Origin: Thauera sp. GDN1
GTDB lineage: Bacteria; Pseudomonadota; Gammaproteobacteria; Burkholderiales; Rhodocyclaceae
DNA length: 64,000 bases
Direction: 5' to 3'
NCBI RefSeq assembly: GCF_029223545.1
Contig: NZ_CP097870.1
Span: 1,488,001 to 1,552,000, forward strand
Below are positions 19,511 to 29,995 of this stretch, piece by piece. The notes beneath the pieces were generated by a model. That model worked only from the letters and a program-made list of their open reading frames with translations. It had not been told where the DNA came from and did no database searches. The stretch's first letter is position 1. Every line of letters begins with the position of its first letter. The position numbers and the translations under genes are program-made.

Positions 19511-20134
19511 ATGGCTCAATTCTTCTCGCTTCATCCCGAGCAACCGCAGCCGCGGCTCGTCCGCCAGGCCGCCGAGATCATCCGCGCCGGTGGCGTGGTC
19601 GCGCTGCCCACCGATTCCGCCTACGCGCTCGCCTGCCAGGTCGGCGACGCCGCGCTGCTCGAGCGCGTGCGCCGCATCCGCGGTGTCGACGATCGTCATC
19701 ACTTCACGCTGCTGTGTCGCGACCTGTCCGAGATCGCGACCTACGCCCGTGTGGACAACAGTCAGTACCGCCTGCTCAAGGCGACCACGCCGGGGCCCTA
19801 CACCTTCATCCTCGAGGGCACCAAGGAGTTGCCGCGGCGGGTGCTGCACCCCAAGCGCAAGACCATCGGCCTGCGCGTGCCCGAGCATGCGGTGGTGTCG
19901 GCGCTGCTCGCCGAACTCGACGGGCCGATGCTCAGTTCGACCCTGATCCTGCCCGGCGAGGATCTGCCGCTGACCGACGCGGACGAGATCCGTGACCGTC
20001 TCGGCAAGCAGGTGGACCTGGTCATCGAGGCCGGCTATTGCGGGCCGGAGGCGACCACGGTGATCGATCTCACCTCGGGCTCGCCGGAACTGGTCCGCGC
20101 CGGGCGTGGTTCGCTCGAGCCCTTCGGACTGTAG
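19511..20134 (+). CDS. yciO: Sua5/YciO/YrdC family protein (YciO-like)
   Basis: 207-residue protein of the threonylcarbamoyl-AMP synthase superfamily. The N-terminal RAGGVVALPTDSAYALAC and KRKTIGLRVPEHAVVSALL segments form the ATP-binding fold, and the length equals E. coli YciO (206), so it is the YciO branch rather than TsaC/Sua5. YciO-type enzymes are close paralogues whose contribution to tRNA t6A is debated. Sits between the PHP gene and the M50 protease gene in one orientation. Confidence 0.9.
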   Translation: MAQFFSLHPEQPQPRLVRQAAEIIRAGGVVALPTDSAYALACQVGDAALLERVRRIRGVDDRHHFTLLCRDLSEIATYARVDNSQYRLLKATTPGPYTFILEGTKELPRRVLHPKRKTIGLRVPEHAVVSALLAELDGPMLSSTLILPGEDLPLTDADEIRDRLGKQVDLVIEAGYCGPEATTVIDLTSGSPELVRAGRGSLEPFGL

Positions 20135-20149
20135 GCGCCGCGAGCCCGT

Positions 20150-20809
20150 ATGGATTCCCTGATTCCGACGCTGGCCATCTGGGCCTTGCCGGTGCTGCTG
20201 GCGATCACGCTGCACGAGGCGGCCCATGGCTACGTCGCACGCCATTTCGGCGACCCGACCGCCGATCGCGCCGGCCGCATCACGCTCAATCCGCTGCGCC
20301 ACATCGATCCGGTGGGGACCATCCTGGTGCCGGCGGGCATCCTCGCGCTCAGCTCGCTGATGGGTGGGGGCGGCATCCTGTTCGGCTGGGCCAAGCCGGT
20401 GCCGGTCAATTTCGGCCGCCTGCGCAACCCCAAGGCGGACATGCTGTGGGTGGCGGCCGCGGGGCCCTTCGTCAATCTGGTCATGGCGGTGGGCTGGGCG
20501 ATCCTGTTCGCGTTCGCGGCCCGCGGCGAGACCGGGGCCTACACGCTGCCGATGCTCAAGATGGCCGACGCCGGCATCCAGATCAATGCCGTGCTGATGG
20601 CGCTCAACCTGCTGCCGATCCCGCCGCTGGACGGCGGGCGCATCGCGGTCAGCCTGCTCCCCGACCGGCTCGCCTGGCAGTACGCCCGCCTCGAACCCTA
20701 CGGCTTCCCGATCCTGCTCGTGCTGCTGTTCACCGGCATCCTCGGCGAGATCCTGTGGCCGCTGATCGCCGGCTTCCGCTTCCTGCTCTCCACCGTTTTC
20801 GGCTTCTGA
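20150..20809 (+). CDS. Site-2 protease family (M50) membrane metalloprotease
   Basis: 219-residue polytopic membrane protein with the zinc motif HEAAHGYVARHFGD at about residues 23-36 (HExxH) and the second M50 motif NLLPIPPLDGGRI near residue 151. It lacks the PDZ domains of RseP, so it belongs to the minimal cytoplasmic-facing S2P group; targets are unknown. Sixteen bases after yciO. The 102-base gap to scpA shows no gene; in related bacteria other genes (for example trpS) can lie here, which I recall but cannot check. Confidence 0.9.
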   Translation: MDSLIPTLAIWALPVLLAITLHEAAHGYVARHFGDPTADRAGRITLNPLRHIDPVGTILVPAGILALSSLMGGGGILFGWAKPVPVNFGRLRNPKADMLWVAAAGPFVNLVMAVGWAILFAFAARGETGAYTLPMLKMADAGIQINAVLMALNLLPIPPLDGGRIAVSLLPDRLAWQYARLEPYGFPILLVLLFTGILGEILWPLIAGFRFLLSTVFGF

Positions 20810-20911
20810 GTCCCCATGTGCGCACAACGCCTCCTTTCCGCCGTGCGTGACGCGATCGCACTCGATCGCCGCTGATCGCCACGCACGCGAAACGATGGAA
20901 CAGGGATCATC

Positions 20912-21742
20912 ATGGACATGACGCTGGAGCTGGCGCCGGTCGACACCGTGGAACCGGCAGATGTGTTCGCGCGCATCTATGGCGAGCCCCTGCTCGAACT
21001 GCCGAAAGACCTGTATATTCCGCCCGATGCGCTGCAGGTCTTCCTCGACGCCTTCGAGGGGCCGCTCGACCTGCTGCTGTATCTGATCCGCAAGGCCAAT
21101 CTGGACGTGCTCGACGTCCCGATGGCCCCGCTGACCACGCAGTATCTCGAATACGTCGAGGCGATGCGTGCGACCAACCTCGAGCTCGCGGCCGAGTACC
21201 TGCTGATGGCGGCGATGCTGCTCGAGATCAAGTCGCGCATGCTGCTGCCGCGGCCGCCGCGCGAGAACGCGGCAGAAGAGGATCCGCGCGCCGAGCTTGT
21301 GCGCCGGCTGCTCGAGTACGAACAGATGAAGCTCGCCGCGCTGCGCCTCGACGGCCTGCCGCGGGTGGAGCGCGACTTCGAGTGGGTGGGCGTGTTCGTC
21401 GCCGAGAAGGTGATCGAGCGCCAGCCCGAAGTCAGTTTGCACGACCTGCAGCTGGCCTGGCTGCGCATCATGAAGAAGGCGCGGCTCAACCAGCATCACC
21501 GCGTCGGGCGCGAGCAGCTCTCGGTGCGCGAGCACATGACGGCGATCCTGCGCAAGCTGGGCGACGGCAGCTTCGTGGTGTTCGACACCCTGTTCGACGT
21601 CCGGCTCGGTGCATCGGGGCTGGTGGTGAGCTTTCTGGCCGTGCTGGAGCTGGTCAAGGAAAAACTGGTCGAAGTGACCCAGAACGAGGCCTTTGCGCCG
21701 ATCTACGTGAAACTGGCAGATGGAAACCGCGACGACGCCTGA
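20912..21742 (+). CDS. scpA: Segregation and condensation protein A
   Basis: Kleisin subunit of the SMC-ScpAB condensin. 276 residues. The N-terminal kleisin part includes [23 protein letters not shown] near residue 46, and the C-terminal winged helix ends [12 protein letters not shown]. An extra 35-residue N-terminal extension precedes the conserved part. Overlaps scpB by 23 bases, showing coupling. No smc gene lies in the window. Confidence 0.95.
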   Translation: MDMTLELAPVDTVEPADVFARIYGEPLLELPKDLYIPPDALQVFLDAFEGPLDLLLYLIRKANLDVLDVPMAPLTTQYLEYVEAMRATNLELAAEYLLMAAMLLEIKSRMLLPRPPRENAAEEDPRAELVRRLLEYEQMKLAALRLDGLPRVERDFEWVGVFVAEKVIERQPEVSLHDLQLAWLRIMKKARLNQHHRVGREQLSVREHMTAILRKLGDGSFVVFDTLFDVRLGASGLVVSFLAVLELVKEKLVEVTQNEAFAPIYVKLADGNRDDA

Positions 21743-22322
21743 GGCCTGGCTGCGCATCGTCGAGGCCGCGCTGCTCGCCGCACCGGCGCCGCTGCCGGTG
21801 TCCGAGCTGCGCAAGCTGTTCGACGAAGACCCCGGACCGGACCTGGTGCGCCGCCTCCTCGACGAGCTGCGCGCGGACTGGTCCGCCGCCGGCCGCGGCG
21901 TGGAACTGGTGCAGCTGGCGAGCGGCTGGCGTTTCCAGACCCGCGCCGAGTATCAGGTCTACCTCGACCGCCTGAAGGAGGAACGGCCGCCGCGCTACTC
22001 GCGTGCGGTCATGGAAACACTGGCGATCATCGCCTACCGCCAGCCCGTCACTCGCGGCGACATCGAGGACATCCGCGGCGTGGCGGTCTCGCCCAACGTA
22101 TTGAAGACACTCGAGTCGCGCGGCTGGGTCGACGTCGTCGGCCACCGCGACACGCCAGGGCGGCCGGCATTGTTCGCCACCACCCGGCGCTTCCTCGATG
22201 ACATGGGGCTGCGCAGCCTGACCGAGCTGCCGGCACTCACCGAAATCGAAAAGATCATGGACCTCATCGATGCCTCACAAACCGAACCGGCCGCTGCGCC
22301 CGCCCCTGAAGAAGAAGTCTGA
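21720..22322 (+). CDS. scpB: Segregation and condensation protein B
   Basis: Winged-helix partner (kite protein) of ScpA in the SMC complex. 200 residues with two winged-helix domains; the signature [23 protein letters not shown] near residue 99 and [18 protein letters not shown] near 141 are clear. Starts inside the end of scpA and overlaps the start of rluB by 53 bases, an unusually long coding overlap at its 3' end. Confidence 0.95.
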   Translation: METATTPEAWLRIVEAALLAAPAPLPVSELRKLFDEDPGPDLVRRLLDELRADWSAAGRGVELVQLASGWRFQTRAEYQVYLDRLKEERPPRYSRAVMETLAIIAYRQPVTRGDIEDIRGVAVSPNVLKTLESRGWVDVVGHRDTPGRPALFATTRRFLDDMGLRSLTELPALTEIEKIMDLIDASQTEPAAAPAPEEEV

Positions 22323-23427
22323 CGCGATCGAGATCCTCGATCGCGACCCGCGCGAGTCGCGCAGCCGTCGTGGCGAAGGGGCTCCTCGTGACGAGGACGC
22401 CCAGCCCAGCCGCAAGGATGCCCATCTCAGCGCCGATCCGCGCGGCCCGCGTACGCCACGGCCGCAGCGTGCCGGAGGTGCCGCCCCGGCGCCGCGCCGG
22501 CCGCGCATCGAGGGCGACCCGGCGCGCCATCCCGAGGCGCACAAGTCCGCGCTCGGCCAGCCCGAGCGCGGCGAGCGTCCCGCCCGCGGACGCGGCCAGG
22601 GCGGGCGCAATGCGCCGACCACGCTGACCGAGCCCGAACGCCTGCAGAAGGTGCTCGCCCAGGCCGGCGTCGCCTCGCGGCGCGAGATCGAGGAGTGGGT
22701 GGTCGCCGGGCGCATCTCGGTCAACGGCCTGCCGGCCTCGCTCGGACAGAAGATCGGCCCGGGAGACCGCGTCAAGGTCAATGGCAAGCTGATCCCGCTG
22801 CGCTTCACCCAGCGCTCGCCGCGGGTGCTGATCTACCACAAGCCCGAGGGCGAGATCGTCTCGCGCGACGACCCGGAGGGCAGGCCCACCGTGTTCGAGC
22901 GCCTGCCGATGCTGCGCAAGGGGCGCTGGCTGGCGGTCGGTCGCCTTGACTTCAACACCTCCGGCCTGCTGCTGTTCACCAACGACGGCGACCTCGCCAA
23001 CAAGCTGATGCACCCGCGCTACGAACTCGAGCGCGAGTACGCGGTGCGCATCCTCGGCGAGCTGGCCGAGGAGCAGGCGAAGTCGCTGACCGAGGGCATC
23101 CAGCTCGAGGACGGGCCGGCGAAGTTCAACCTGCTGCGCGACGAGGGCGGCGAGGGTGCCAACCACTGGTACCGCGTGACCATCTCCGAAGGCCGCAACC
23201 GCGAGGTGCGGCGCATGTTCGAGGCCGTCGGCCTGACCGTCAGCCGGCTGATGCGGGTGCGCTACGGCAGCGTCGAGCTGCCTGCGCGCCTCAAGCGCGG
23301 CATGTGGATGGAGATGCCGGAGCCCGAGGCCTGCGCGCTCGCCGGCCTGCCGCCGCCGCAGCCGAGCCGGCAGCAGGACGAGCGCGCCAAGCGCCCGGTC
23401 AAGCTGCATCGCACCCAGCCGCGCTGA
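22270..23427 (+). CDS. rluB: 23S rRNA pseudouridine synthase RluB
   Basis: Forms pseudouridine 2605 in 23S rRNA. 385 residues: a basic, disordered N-terminal tail (1-110, Arg/Pro/Gly-rich); an S4 RNA-binding domain (about 120-170, [17 protein letters not shown]); and a catalytic domain with [17 protein letters not shown] near residue 225, where the Asp is the nucleophile. KR-rich C-terminus. The ATG at 22270 lies inside scpB; no later in-frame start exists before the S4 domain, so the 53-base overlap seems real. Confidence 0.93.
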   Translation: MPHKPNRPLRPPLKKKSDAIEILDRDPRESRSRRGEGAPRDEDAQPSRKDAHLSADPRGPRTPRPQRAGGAAPAPRRPRIEGDPARHPEAHKSALGQPERGERPARGRGQGGRNAPTTLTEPERLQKVLAQAGVASRREIEEWVVAGRISVNGLPASLGQKIGPGDRVKVNGKLIPLRFTQRSPRVLIYHKPEGEIVSRDDPEGRPTVFERLPMLRKGRWLAVGRLDFNTSGLLLFTNDGDLANKLMHPRYELEREYAVRILGELAEEQAKSLTEGIQLEDGPAKFNLLRDEGGEGANHWYRVTISEGRNREVRRMFEAVGLTVSRLMRVRYGSVELPARLKRGMWMEMPEPEACALAGLPPPQPSRQQDERAKRPVKLHRTQPR

Positions 23428-23485
23428 GCGCGCGGCGCCCGCGCCCGGATGCACCGCGGGGATCGCGCGATCCTCGCGTGCGGAT

Positions 23486-23515
23486 TTGCTCGTCCACACG
23501 GTTTGGCTGTATACT
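23486..23515 (+). promoter_or_regulatory. Promoter of the rimP-nusA-infB operon
   Basis: TTGCTC, an 18-base spacer, then TATACT. It sits 58 bases after the rluB stop and gives a leader of about 170 bases before rimP. A hairpin-U tract lies in that leader, so transcripts from here must pass a terminator. Confidence 0.6.
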
Positions 23516-23623
23516 CGGCGGGCTTTGATGGATGGATTTCCGCGTCGACCGCGTTCGGCGCCGATCAACTGTCTGTCGTGCGGTTGTGGCCAGCGGCGGG
23601 TTTCCTGCAGGAACAATTGTTTG

Positions 23624-23647
23624 ATGGGCGTTTCGCCCATTTTTTAT
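23624..23647 (+). terminator. Intrinsic terminator in the rimP leader (candidate attenuator)
   Basis: ATGGGCG-TTT-CGCCCAT followed by TTTTTATTT: a perfect 7-bp stem with triloop and U-tract, about 110 bases downstream of the promoter and 45 bases before the rimP ATG. Its place between an operon promoter and the operon's first gene fits premature termination control. Terminators upstream of rimP are described in other proteobacteria, as I recall. The operon includes nusA, whose product modulates pausing and termination. Confidence 0.75.
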
Positions 23648-23691
23648 TTGTGGCGCCGAACAAGGGCGCCGGCGAGTGGTGGGGCGGCGAG

Positions 23692-24126
23692 ATGCGAGCG
23701 GATGTCGAGCAACTGATCGAACAGGTGGTGACCGGACTGGGGTACGAACTCGTGGATGTCGAGTTCTCGCCCAAGGGACGTTTGCTGCGCGTGTTCCTCG
23801 ACATCGAGCGCGGCATCACGGTCGACGACTGCGCCACCGTCAGCAACCAGCTCCAGCGGGTGTTCGAGGTCGAGAACATCGATTACGACCGGCTCGAGGT
23901 GTCCTCGCCCGGCCTCGATCGTCCGCTGAAGAAGCTGACCGACTTCGAGCGCTTCGCCGGCGAGCAGGCCCAGGTGCGCCTGTCGCTGCCGATCGGCAAC
24001 CAACGCAATTTCGTGGGCGTGATCGAGGGGGTGCGCGAGGGCGCGGTGGCGCTGCGCACCGAGAAGGGCGAGGTGCTGCTGCCCTTCGAGGACATCGAGA
24101 AGGCACGCCTGGTACCCCAATTTTGA
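23692..24126 (+). CDS. rimP: Ribosome maturation factor RimP
   Basis: Needed for 30S subunit maturation. 144 residues with the RimP N-terminal domain (QLIEQVVTGLGYELVDVEFSPKGRLLRVFLD) and the conserved centre YDRLEVSSPGLDRPLKKLTDFERFAG. ATG at 23692 has a G-rich Shine-Dalgarno just before it; the frame continues upstream through the leader, but the family begins here. First gene of the superoperon, 27 bases before nusA. Confidence 0.95.
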   Translation: MRADVEQLIEQVVTGLGYELVDVEFSPKGRLLRVFLDIERGITVDDCATVSNQLQRVFEVENIDYDRLEVSSPGLDRPLKKLTDFERFAGEQAQVRLSLPIGNQRNFVGVIEGVREGAVALRTEKGEVLLPFEDIEKARLVPQF

Positions 24127-24153
24127 GACTGTGGATGTGGAGGTTTTACTGAA

Positions 24154-25629
24154 ATGAGCCGCGAGATCCTGCTGCTTGTCGATGCCTTGGCGCGCGAGAA
24201 GAACGTCGCCAAGGAGATCGTTTTTTCCGCGCTCGAAACCGCCTTGGCCTCTGCGACCAAGAAGCGCATCCACGATGACGCCGACGTGGTCGTGTCGATC
24301 GATCGCGACACCGGCGACTACACCTCGAAGCGCCGCTGGCTGGTGATGCTCGACGAGGAGGTCGTCAACGACGAGGCCGAGATGGGCATCATCGACGCCC
24401 GCGAGCTGCGTGCGGACATCCAGATCGGCGACTACATCGAGGAAGAGCTCGAGCCGATCGACTTCGGCCGCATCGGCGCCCAGGCCGCCAAGCAGGTCAT
24501 TCTGCAGAAGATCCGCGACGCCGAGCGCGAGCAGGTGCTCAACGACTTCCTCGACCGCAAGGAATTCCTCGTCTCCGGTTCGATCAAGCGCATGGAGCGC
24601 GGGAGCGCGATCATCGAGGTCGGCCGCATGGAAGCCGTGCTGCCGCGCGATCAGCAGATTCCGCGCGAGAACCTGCGCGTCGGCGATCGCGTCAAGGCCT
24701 TCCTGCTGCGCATCGACCGCGGCGCCCGTGGCCCGCAGCTGGTCCTTTCGCGCACCGCGCCCGAATTCCTGATGAAGCTGTTCGAGCTCGAGGTTCCCGA
24801 GATCGAGGACGGCCTGCTCGAGCTCAAGGCCTGCGCCCGCGACCCCGGCCTGCGCGCCAAGATCGCGGTCAAGTCCAACGACCAGCGCATCGACCCGATC
24901 GGCACCTGTGTCGGCCTGCGCGGCTCGCGCGTCACCGCGGTGCGCAACGAGATCGGTGGCGAGCAGATCGACATCATCGTGTGGTCGGCCGATCCGGCCC
25001 AGTTCGTGGTCGCCGCGCTGCAGCCGGCCGAAGTCGTCTCCATCGTCGTGGACGAGGAGGCGCATGCGATGGACGTGGTGGTCGACGAGAACAACCTCGC
25101 CATCGCCATCGGTCGCAACGGCCAGAACGTCAAGCTCGCCTCCGAGCTCACCGGGTGGACGATCAACCTGATGAGCGAGCAGGAGTCGGCCGAGAAGACC
25201 GCGCAGGAGCAGCAGGGCCTGCGCGCGCTGTTCATGGAAAAGCTGGATGTCGACGAGGAACTCGCCGACATCCTGATCGAGGAAGGCTTCTCCTCGCTCG
25301 AAGAGGTGGCCTACGTGCCGCTGGCCGAGATGCTGGAGATCGAGGCCTTCGACGAGGACACGGTCAACGAGCTGCGCAATCGTGCGCGCAACGTGCTGCT
25401 GACCGAAGCCATCGTCACCGAGGAGCAGTTGGAGAACGTCTCCGACGATCTGCTCAACCTGGACGGCATGGAGAAATCCCTGGCCGCCAAACTTGCCCAG
25501 CAGGGCATTCGTACCCGTGACGACCTGGCCGACCTCGCGGTCGACGAACTGGTCGAAATGGCCGGGATCGACGAAGAAAGAGCCAAGGCGCTGATTTCCG
25601 TTGCGCGCGCCCATTGGTTCGAAGAATGA
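24154..25629 (+). CDS. nusA: Transcription termination/antitermination factor NusA
   Basis: RNA-polymerase-associated factor controlling pausing, termination and antitermination. 491 residues: N-terminal RNAP-binding domain (1-130), S1 domain (about 133-200, [24 protein letters not shown]), two KH domains (about 230-345, with [14 protein letters not shown]), and two acidic C-terminal repeats (about 360-490), as in proteobacterial NusA. Follows rimP and precedes infB by 13 bases. NusA autoregulation through the leader terminator is plausible. Confidence 0.97.
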   Translation: MSREILLLVDALAREKNVAKEIVFSALETALASATKKRIHDDADVVVSIDRDTGDYTSKRRWLVMLDEEVVNDEAEMGIIDARELRADIQIGDYIEEELEPIDFGRIGAQAAKQVILQKIRDAEREQVLNDFLDRKEFLVSGSIKRMERGSAIIEVGRMEAVLPRDQQIPRENLRVGDRVKAFLLRIDRGARGPQLVLSRTAPEFLMKLFELEVPEIEDGLLELKACARDPGLRAKIAVKSNDQRIDPIGTCVGLRGSRVTAVRNEIGGEQIDIIVWSADPAQFVVAALQPAEVVSIVVDEEAHAMDVVVDENNLAIAIGRNGQNVKLASELTGWTINLMSEQESAEKTAQEQQGLRALFMEKLDVDEELADILIEEGFSSLEEVAYVPLAEMLEIEAFDEDTVNELRNRARNVLLTEAIVTEEQLENVSDDLLNLDGMEKSLAAKLAQQGIRTRDDLADLAVDELVEMAGIDEERAKALISVARAHWFEE

Positions 25630-25642
25630 TGGGAGGGCTGTA

Positions 25643-28522
25643 ATGGAACAGATGAGCGTGACCCAGTTTGCCGGCGAACTGAAAATGCCGGCCGCGGTGC
25701 TGCTCGAGCAGTTGAAGCGTGCGGGCGTCGATAAATCCGGCGCCGCCGACCTGCTCACCGAACAGGACAAGGCGAAGCTGCTCGAATACTTGCGGCGTTC
25801 GCACGGCGACACCCAGCCCAAGGGCAAGATCACCCTGACGCGCAAGCAGACCACCGAGATCCGCGCCACCGATTCGACCGGTCGCGCGCGTACGGTGCAG
25901 GTCGAGGTGCGCAAGAAGCGCACCTTCGTCAAGCGCGACGAACTCGCCGAGCAGGGGGCTGCGGCCGAAGCCGTGCCGGTCGAGGAGCTCGCCGCGGCGG
26001 TCGAAGTGCCCGCGCCGGTGCTCGAGACGCCGGTTGCCGAAGCGCCGGCCATCGAGGCCGTGGCTGCGGCGGAGCCCGTCGCGCCCGAGATCGTTCCCGG
26101 GGTCGTTGCCGCCGAGCCGGTGGTGCCGGAAGTCGTCGAGGCGCCCGCGCCTGCGGTGGCCGAAGAGACCGCCGCCGAGCCGACCGCGGCGGAGCCGTCT
26201 GCCGCGGGCGACAAGTCCGCGCCCTCGGGCCGTGCCGGGCGTCCCGGCCGCCAGGAACCTGCGCCGCAGGTCACCACGGTGCTGAGCAAGCCGCTGCCGC
26301 TGTCCGAGATCCTCAGCGAGGAAGAGATCGCCGCGCGCAAGCGTGACGAGGATCGCCAGCGCGCCCTGAAGGAGCGCCAGGCGGCCGACCTGCGTGCGCG
26401 TCAGGAACGCGAGGCGGCGGCGCGTACCGCGGCCGAGGCGCGCAAGGCAGAGGAAGAGGCCCGCCTGCGCGCGGAGCAGCAGAAGAAGGAAGAGCCGGCC
26501 AAGCCTGTCAAGCCGACCACCGGCACGCTGCATCGCCCGGCCAAGACCGAGGACAAGCCCGCCAGCCGCGACAGCAAGCGCGCCGCGCCTGCAGCGCCGG
26601 CGCGCGAGGCCGAGGGTGCCGGAAAGCGCCGTGGCGGCATGAAGACGCGCGGCGAGGTCGGTGCCACCGCCGGCAGCAACTGGCGAGGTGCCGGCAAGGG
26701 CGGCGGCCGTCACGGCCGCCACCAGCAGGACGATCGTTCGTCCTTCCAGGCGCCCACCGAGCCCATCGTGCGTGAAGTGCACGTGCCCGAGACGATCACC
26801 GTCGCCGATCTCGCCCACAAGATGGCGGTGAAGGCCACCGAGGTCATCAAGGCGCTGATGAAGATGGGTTCGATGGTCACCATCAACCAGGTGCTGGACC
26901 AGGAAACCGCGATGATCATCGTCGAGGAGATGGGTCACCTGGCGGTGGCGGCCAAGCTCGACGATCCGGATGCCTTCCTCGAGGAAAGCGAAGCGCACAA
27001 GGACGCCGAGGTCCTGCCGCGCGCCCCGGTGGTCACCGTCATGGGCCACGTCGACCACGGCAAGACCTCGCTGCTCGACTACATCCGCCGCGCCAAGGTC
27101 GCCGCGGGCGAATTCGGCGGCATCACCCAGCACATCGGCGCCTACCACGTCGAGACCGCGCGCGGCATGCTGACCTTCCTCGACACCCCGGGTCACGAGG
27201 CCTTCACGGCGATGCGTGCCCGCGGTGCCAAGGCGACCGACATCGTCATCCTCGTGGTCGCGGCCGACGACGGCGTGATGCCGCAGACGCGCGAGGCGAT
27301 CCACCACGCCAAGGCGGCCGGCGTGCCGCTGGTGGTGGCGATCAACAAGATCGACAAGCCCGACGCCAACCCCGAGCGCGTGACCCAGGAGCTGATCGCC
27401 GAGGAAGTCATCCCCGAGGCCTATGGCGGCGAGACCATGTTCGTGCCGGTGTCGGCCAAGAAGGGTACCGGAATCGACGAACTGCTCGAGGCCGTGCTGC
27501 TGCAGGCCGAGGTGCTGGAACTCACCGCGCCGAAGGACACCCCTGCCAAGGGTCTGATCATCGAAGCGCGCCTGGACAAGGGCCGCGGCCCGGTGGCCTC
27601 CCTGCTCGTGCAGTCGGGTACGCTGCGCAAGGGCGACGTCCTGCTCGCCGGCGCCACCTTCGGCCGCATCCGCGCGATGCTGGACGAGAACGGCAAGCAG
27701 ATCGACGAAGCCGGCCCGTCCATTCCGGTCGAGATCCTCGGCCTGTCCGACGTGCCCGCCGCGGGCGATGAAGCGATCGCGCTCACGGACGAGAAGAAGG
27801 CGCGCGAGATCGCGCTCTTCCGCCAGGGCAAGTTCCGCGACGTCAAGCTCGCCAAACAGCAGGCCGCCAAGCTCGAGACGCTCATGGAGCAGATGGCCGA
27901 GGGCGAGGTCAAGACCCTGCCGCTGATCATCAAGGCCGACGTGCAGGGTTCGCAGGAAGCGCTGGTGCAGTCGCTGCAGAAGCTGTCCACGGACGAGGTG
28001 CGGGTCAACGTCATCCACGCCGCGGTCGGCGCGATCAGCGAGTCCGACGTCAACCTGGCACAGGCTTCGGGCGCGGTCATCATCGGCTTCAACACCCGTG
28101 CCGATGCCGGTGCGCGCAAGCTCGCCGAGACCTTCGGCGTCGATATCCGCTACTACAACATCATCTACGATGCGGTGGATGAGGTGAAGGCGGCGCTGTC
28201 GGGCATGCTGGCACCGGAGAAGCGCGAGGAGATCACCGGCCTGGTCGAGATCCGCCAAGTGTTCACGATCTCCAAGATCGGCTCGATCGCCGGCTGCTAC
28301 GTGCTCGAAGGCGTGGTGCGGCGCAACTCGCACGTCCGCCTGCTGCGCAACCACACCGTGGTATGGACCGGCGAACTCGAGTCGCTCAAGCGCTTCAAGG
28401 ACGACGTCAAGGAAGTCAAGTTCGGCTACGAGTGCGGCCTGCAGCTCAGGAACTACAACGACATCCACGAAGGCGATCAGCTCGAGGTCTTCGAGATCAA
28501 GGAAGTGGCGAGGACCCTGTAA
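25643..28522 (+). CDS. infB: Translation initiation factor IF-2
   Basis: GTPase that delivers initiator fMet-tRNA to the 30S subunit. 959 residues: IF2-N start ([23 protein letters not shown]), a long Ala/Glu/Pro-rich linker (about 95-370), a second IF2-N module (about 380-430), then the GTPase with GHVDHGKTS near residue 470, DTPGHE and NKIDKP, and domains II to IV. ATG 25643 is preceded by GGGAGG. In E. coli internal starts give short IF2 forms; that was not assessed here. Confidence 0.97.
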   Translation: MEQMSVTQFAGELKMPAAVLLEQLKRAGVDKSGAADLLTEQDKAKLLEYLRRSHGDTQPKGKITLTRKQTTEIRATDSTGRARTVQVEVRKKRTFVKRDELAEQGAAAEAVPVEELAAAVEVPAPVLETPVAEAPAIEAVAAAEPVAPEIVPGVVAAEPVVPEVVEAPAPAVAEETAAEPTAAEPSAAGDKSAPSGRAGRPGRQEPAPQVTTVLSKPLPLSEILSEEEIAARKRDEDRQRALKERQAADLRARQEREAAARTAAEARKAEEEARLRAEQQKKEEPAKPVKPTTGTLHRPAKTEDKPASRDSKRAAPAAPAREAEGAGKRRGGMKTRGEVGATAGSNWRGAGKGGGRHGRHQQDDRSSFQAPTEPIVREVHVPETITVADLAHKMAVKATEVIKALMKMGSMVTINQVLDQETAMIIVEEMGHLAVAAKLDDPDAFLEESEAHKDAEVLPRAPVVTVMGHVDHGKTSLLDYIRRAKVAAGEFGGITQHIGAYHVETARGMLTFLDTPGHEAFTAMRARGAKATDIVILVVAADDGVMPQTREAIHHAKAAGVPLVVAINKIDKPDANPERVTQELIAEEVIPEAYGGETMFVPVSAKKGTGIDELLEAVLLQAEVLELTAPKDTPAKGLIIEARLDKGRGPVASLLVQSGTLRKGDVLLAGATFGRIRAMLDENGKQIDEAGPSIPVEILGLSDVPAAGDEAIALTDEKKAREIALFRQGKFRDVKLAKQQAAKLETLMEQMAEGEVKTLPLIIKADVQGSQEALVQSLQKLSTDEVRVNVIHAAVGAISESDVNLAQASGAVIIGFNTRADAGARKLAETFGVDIRYYNIIYDAVDEVKAALSGMLAPEKREEITGLVEIRQVFTISKIGSIAGCYVLEGVVRRNSHVRLLRNHTVVWTGELESLKRFKDDVKEVKFGYECGLQLRNYNDIHEGDQLEVFEIKEVARTL

Positions 28523-28525
28523 GCC

Positions 28526-28954
28526 ATGCCCAAGGAGTATTCCCGCAGCCAGCGCGTGGTGGAGCAGATCCGCCGCGAGCTGGCGGAGCTGATCCGGCTG
28601 GAGGTGAAGGATCCGCGCGTCGGTTTCATCACCCTCACCGATGTCGAGATCACGCCCGACTACGCCCACGCCAAGGTGTTCTTCACCAGCATGACCGGCG
28701 AGGGCGACGTGCCCGAGATCCTGCAGGGCCTGCGGCGCGCGAGCGGCTTCCTGCGCCGCGAGCTCGGGCGCCGCATCCGCATCCACACCATCCCGGAGCT
28801 GCACTTCCACTACGATCGTTCGGTGGAGGAGGGCTCGCGTCTGTCGCAGCTGATCGATGCGGTGGTTAAGGAGGACGAGGCGCGTCACCAGGACGCGCCC
28901 GCCGACGGCGAGGACTCCGCCGCCAGGGACGATGACGGCAAGCCCCGCGCCTGA
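28526..28954 (+). CDS. rbfA: Ribosome-binding factor A
   Basis: 30S maturation and cold-adaptation factor. 142 residues with the KH-like fold; typical segments are SQRVVEQIRRELAELIRLEVKDPRVGFITLTDVEIT and GFLRRELGRRIRIHTIPELHFHYDRSVEEG. The last 25 residues are an acidic tail. Three bases after infB, and overlaps truB by 23 bases. Confidence 0.96.
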   Translation: MPKEYSRSQRVVEQIRRELAELIRLEVKDPRVGFITLTDVEITPDYAHAKVFFTSMTGEGDVPEILQGLRRASGFLRRELGRRIRIHTIPELHFHYDRSVEEGSRLSQLIDAVVKEDEARHQDAPADGEDSAARDDDGKPRA

Positions 28955-29918
28955 GGCTGCGGCGCTTGCGCCGCGGGCGAAACGCCCGAAGCAGCCGCAG
29001 CGCAAGATCGTCCGCCGCGCGGTCGATGGCGTGCTGCTGCTCGACAAGCCACAGGGCATGAGCTCGAACGGTGCGCTGCAGACCGCGCGCCGCCTGCTCA
29101 ACGCCGCCAAGGCCGGTCACACCGGCACCCTCGATCCGATGGCGAGCGGGCTGTTGCCGCTCACCTTCGGCGAGGCCACCAAGTTCTCGCAGATGCTGCT
29201 CGACGCCGACAAGACCTACGAGGCGGTGGTGCAGCTCGGCGTGGAAACCGACAGCGGCGACGCCGAAGGCAAGGTCCTCGCGACCCATCCGGTGGCGGTC
29301 GATCGCGCGGCGTTGGAGGCCGTGCTCGAGCGCTTCCGCGGAGAGATCGAGCAGGTGCCGCCGATGTATTCGGCGCTCAAGCGCGACGGCAAGGCGCTCT
29401 ACGAATATGCACGCCAGGGCATCGAGCTCGAGCGCGAGGCGCGCCGGGTCACGATCCGTGCGCTGGACTTGCTCGACTTCGCCGGCGAGCGCTTCGCCAT
29501 GCGTGTGCATTGCAGCAAGGGCACCTACATCCGCAGCCTGGCGATGGACATCGGCGCCGCGCTCGGTTGCGGGGCCCACCTCGCGGCCTTGCGCCGGACC
29601 GCGATCGGCGGTTTCGATCTGGCGGGCGCGGTGAGCCTGGAAGCCCTCGAGGCGGCCGGGGAGGGCGGGCGCGATGCACTGCTCGCGCCGGTCGATGCGC
29701 TGGTCGCGGACTTCCCGGTGCTGAACCTGGACGAGGACGCTGCGCGTGGCCTGCTGCAGGGGCGTACGCTGGCGCTGCCCGGCGCCTGCCCCGGCGAGCG
29801 GGTGCGCGCATACGGACCCGCGGGCTTTCTGGGGCTGGCGCAATGGCAGGACGACGGACGCCTCGCCGCGCGCCGCCTGATCGCCACCGGTGGCCTCGCC
29901 GAGGCGCCATGCGCATGA
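28932..29918 (+). CDS. truB: tRNA pseudouridine(55) synthase TruB
   Basis: Makes pseudouridine 55 in the T-loop of tRNAs. 328 residues. The catalytic region reads GHTGTLDPMASGLLPLTFGEATKF (Asp nucleophile near residue 66), followed by YEAVVQLGVETDSGDAEG and the KGTYIRSLAMDIG motif; a PUA-like C-terminal domain completes it. Start ATG 28932 lies within rbfA; it adds about 25 basic residues before the conserved VDGVLLLDKPQGMSS. Confidence 0.96.
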   Translation: MTASPAPEAAALAPRAKRPKQPQRKIVRRAVDGVLLLDKPQGMSSNGALQTARRLLNAAKAGHTGTLDPMASGLLPLTFGEATKFSQMLLDADKTYEAVVQLGVETDSGDAEGKVLATHPVAVDRAALEAVLERFRGEIEQVPPMYSALKRDGKALYEYARQGIELEREARRVTIRALDLLDFAGERFAMRVHCSKGTYIRSLAMDIGAALGCGAHLAALRRTAIGGFDLAGAVSLEALEAAGEGGRDALLAPVDALVADFPVLNLDEDAARGLLQGRTLALPGACPGERVRAYGPAGFLGLAQWQDDGRLAARRLIATGGLAEAPCA

Positions 29919-29924
29919 TTTTGA

Positions 29925-29954
29925 TTGAGTTGTTGGCGCGGCTTTGGGTATAAT
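29925..29954 (+). promoter_or_regulatory. Promoter for rpsO
   Basis: TTGAGT, an 18-base spacer, then a consensus TATAAT, in the 77-base truB-rpsO gap and 41 bases before the rpsO ATG. It allows S15 synthesis independently of the upstream superoperon. Confidence 0.7.
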
Positions 29955-29995
29955 CCGCCGCTTCTGATTGGCAGAACACACGAGTAAAGACACAC

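Noticed and set aside
20816..20875. A 19-codon ORF between the M50 protease and scpA
   Set aside because: No Shine-Dalgarno sequence, composition like the surroundings, and no coupling to scpA; not distinguishable from chance.
25454..29110. A 1218-residue minus-strand open frame opposite infB, rbfA and truB (and a similar 898-residue one at 23644-26340)
   Set aside because: Antisense shadows of nusA and infB with no recognisable motifs; the plus-strand genes are certain.
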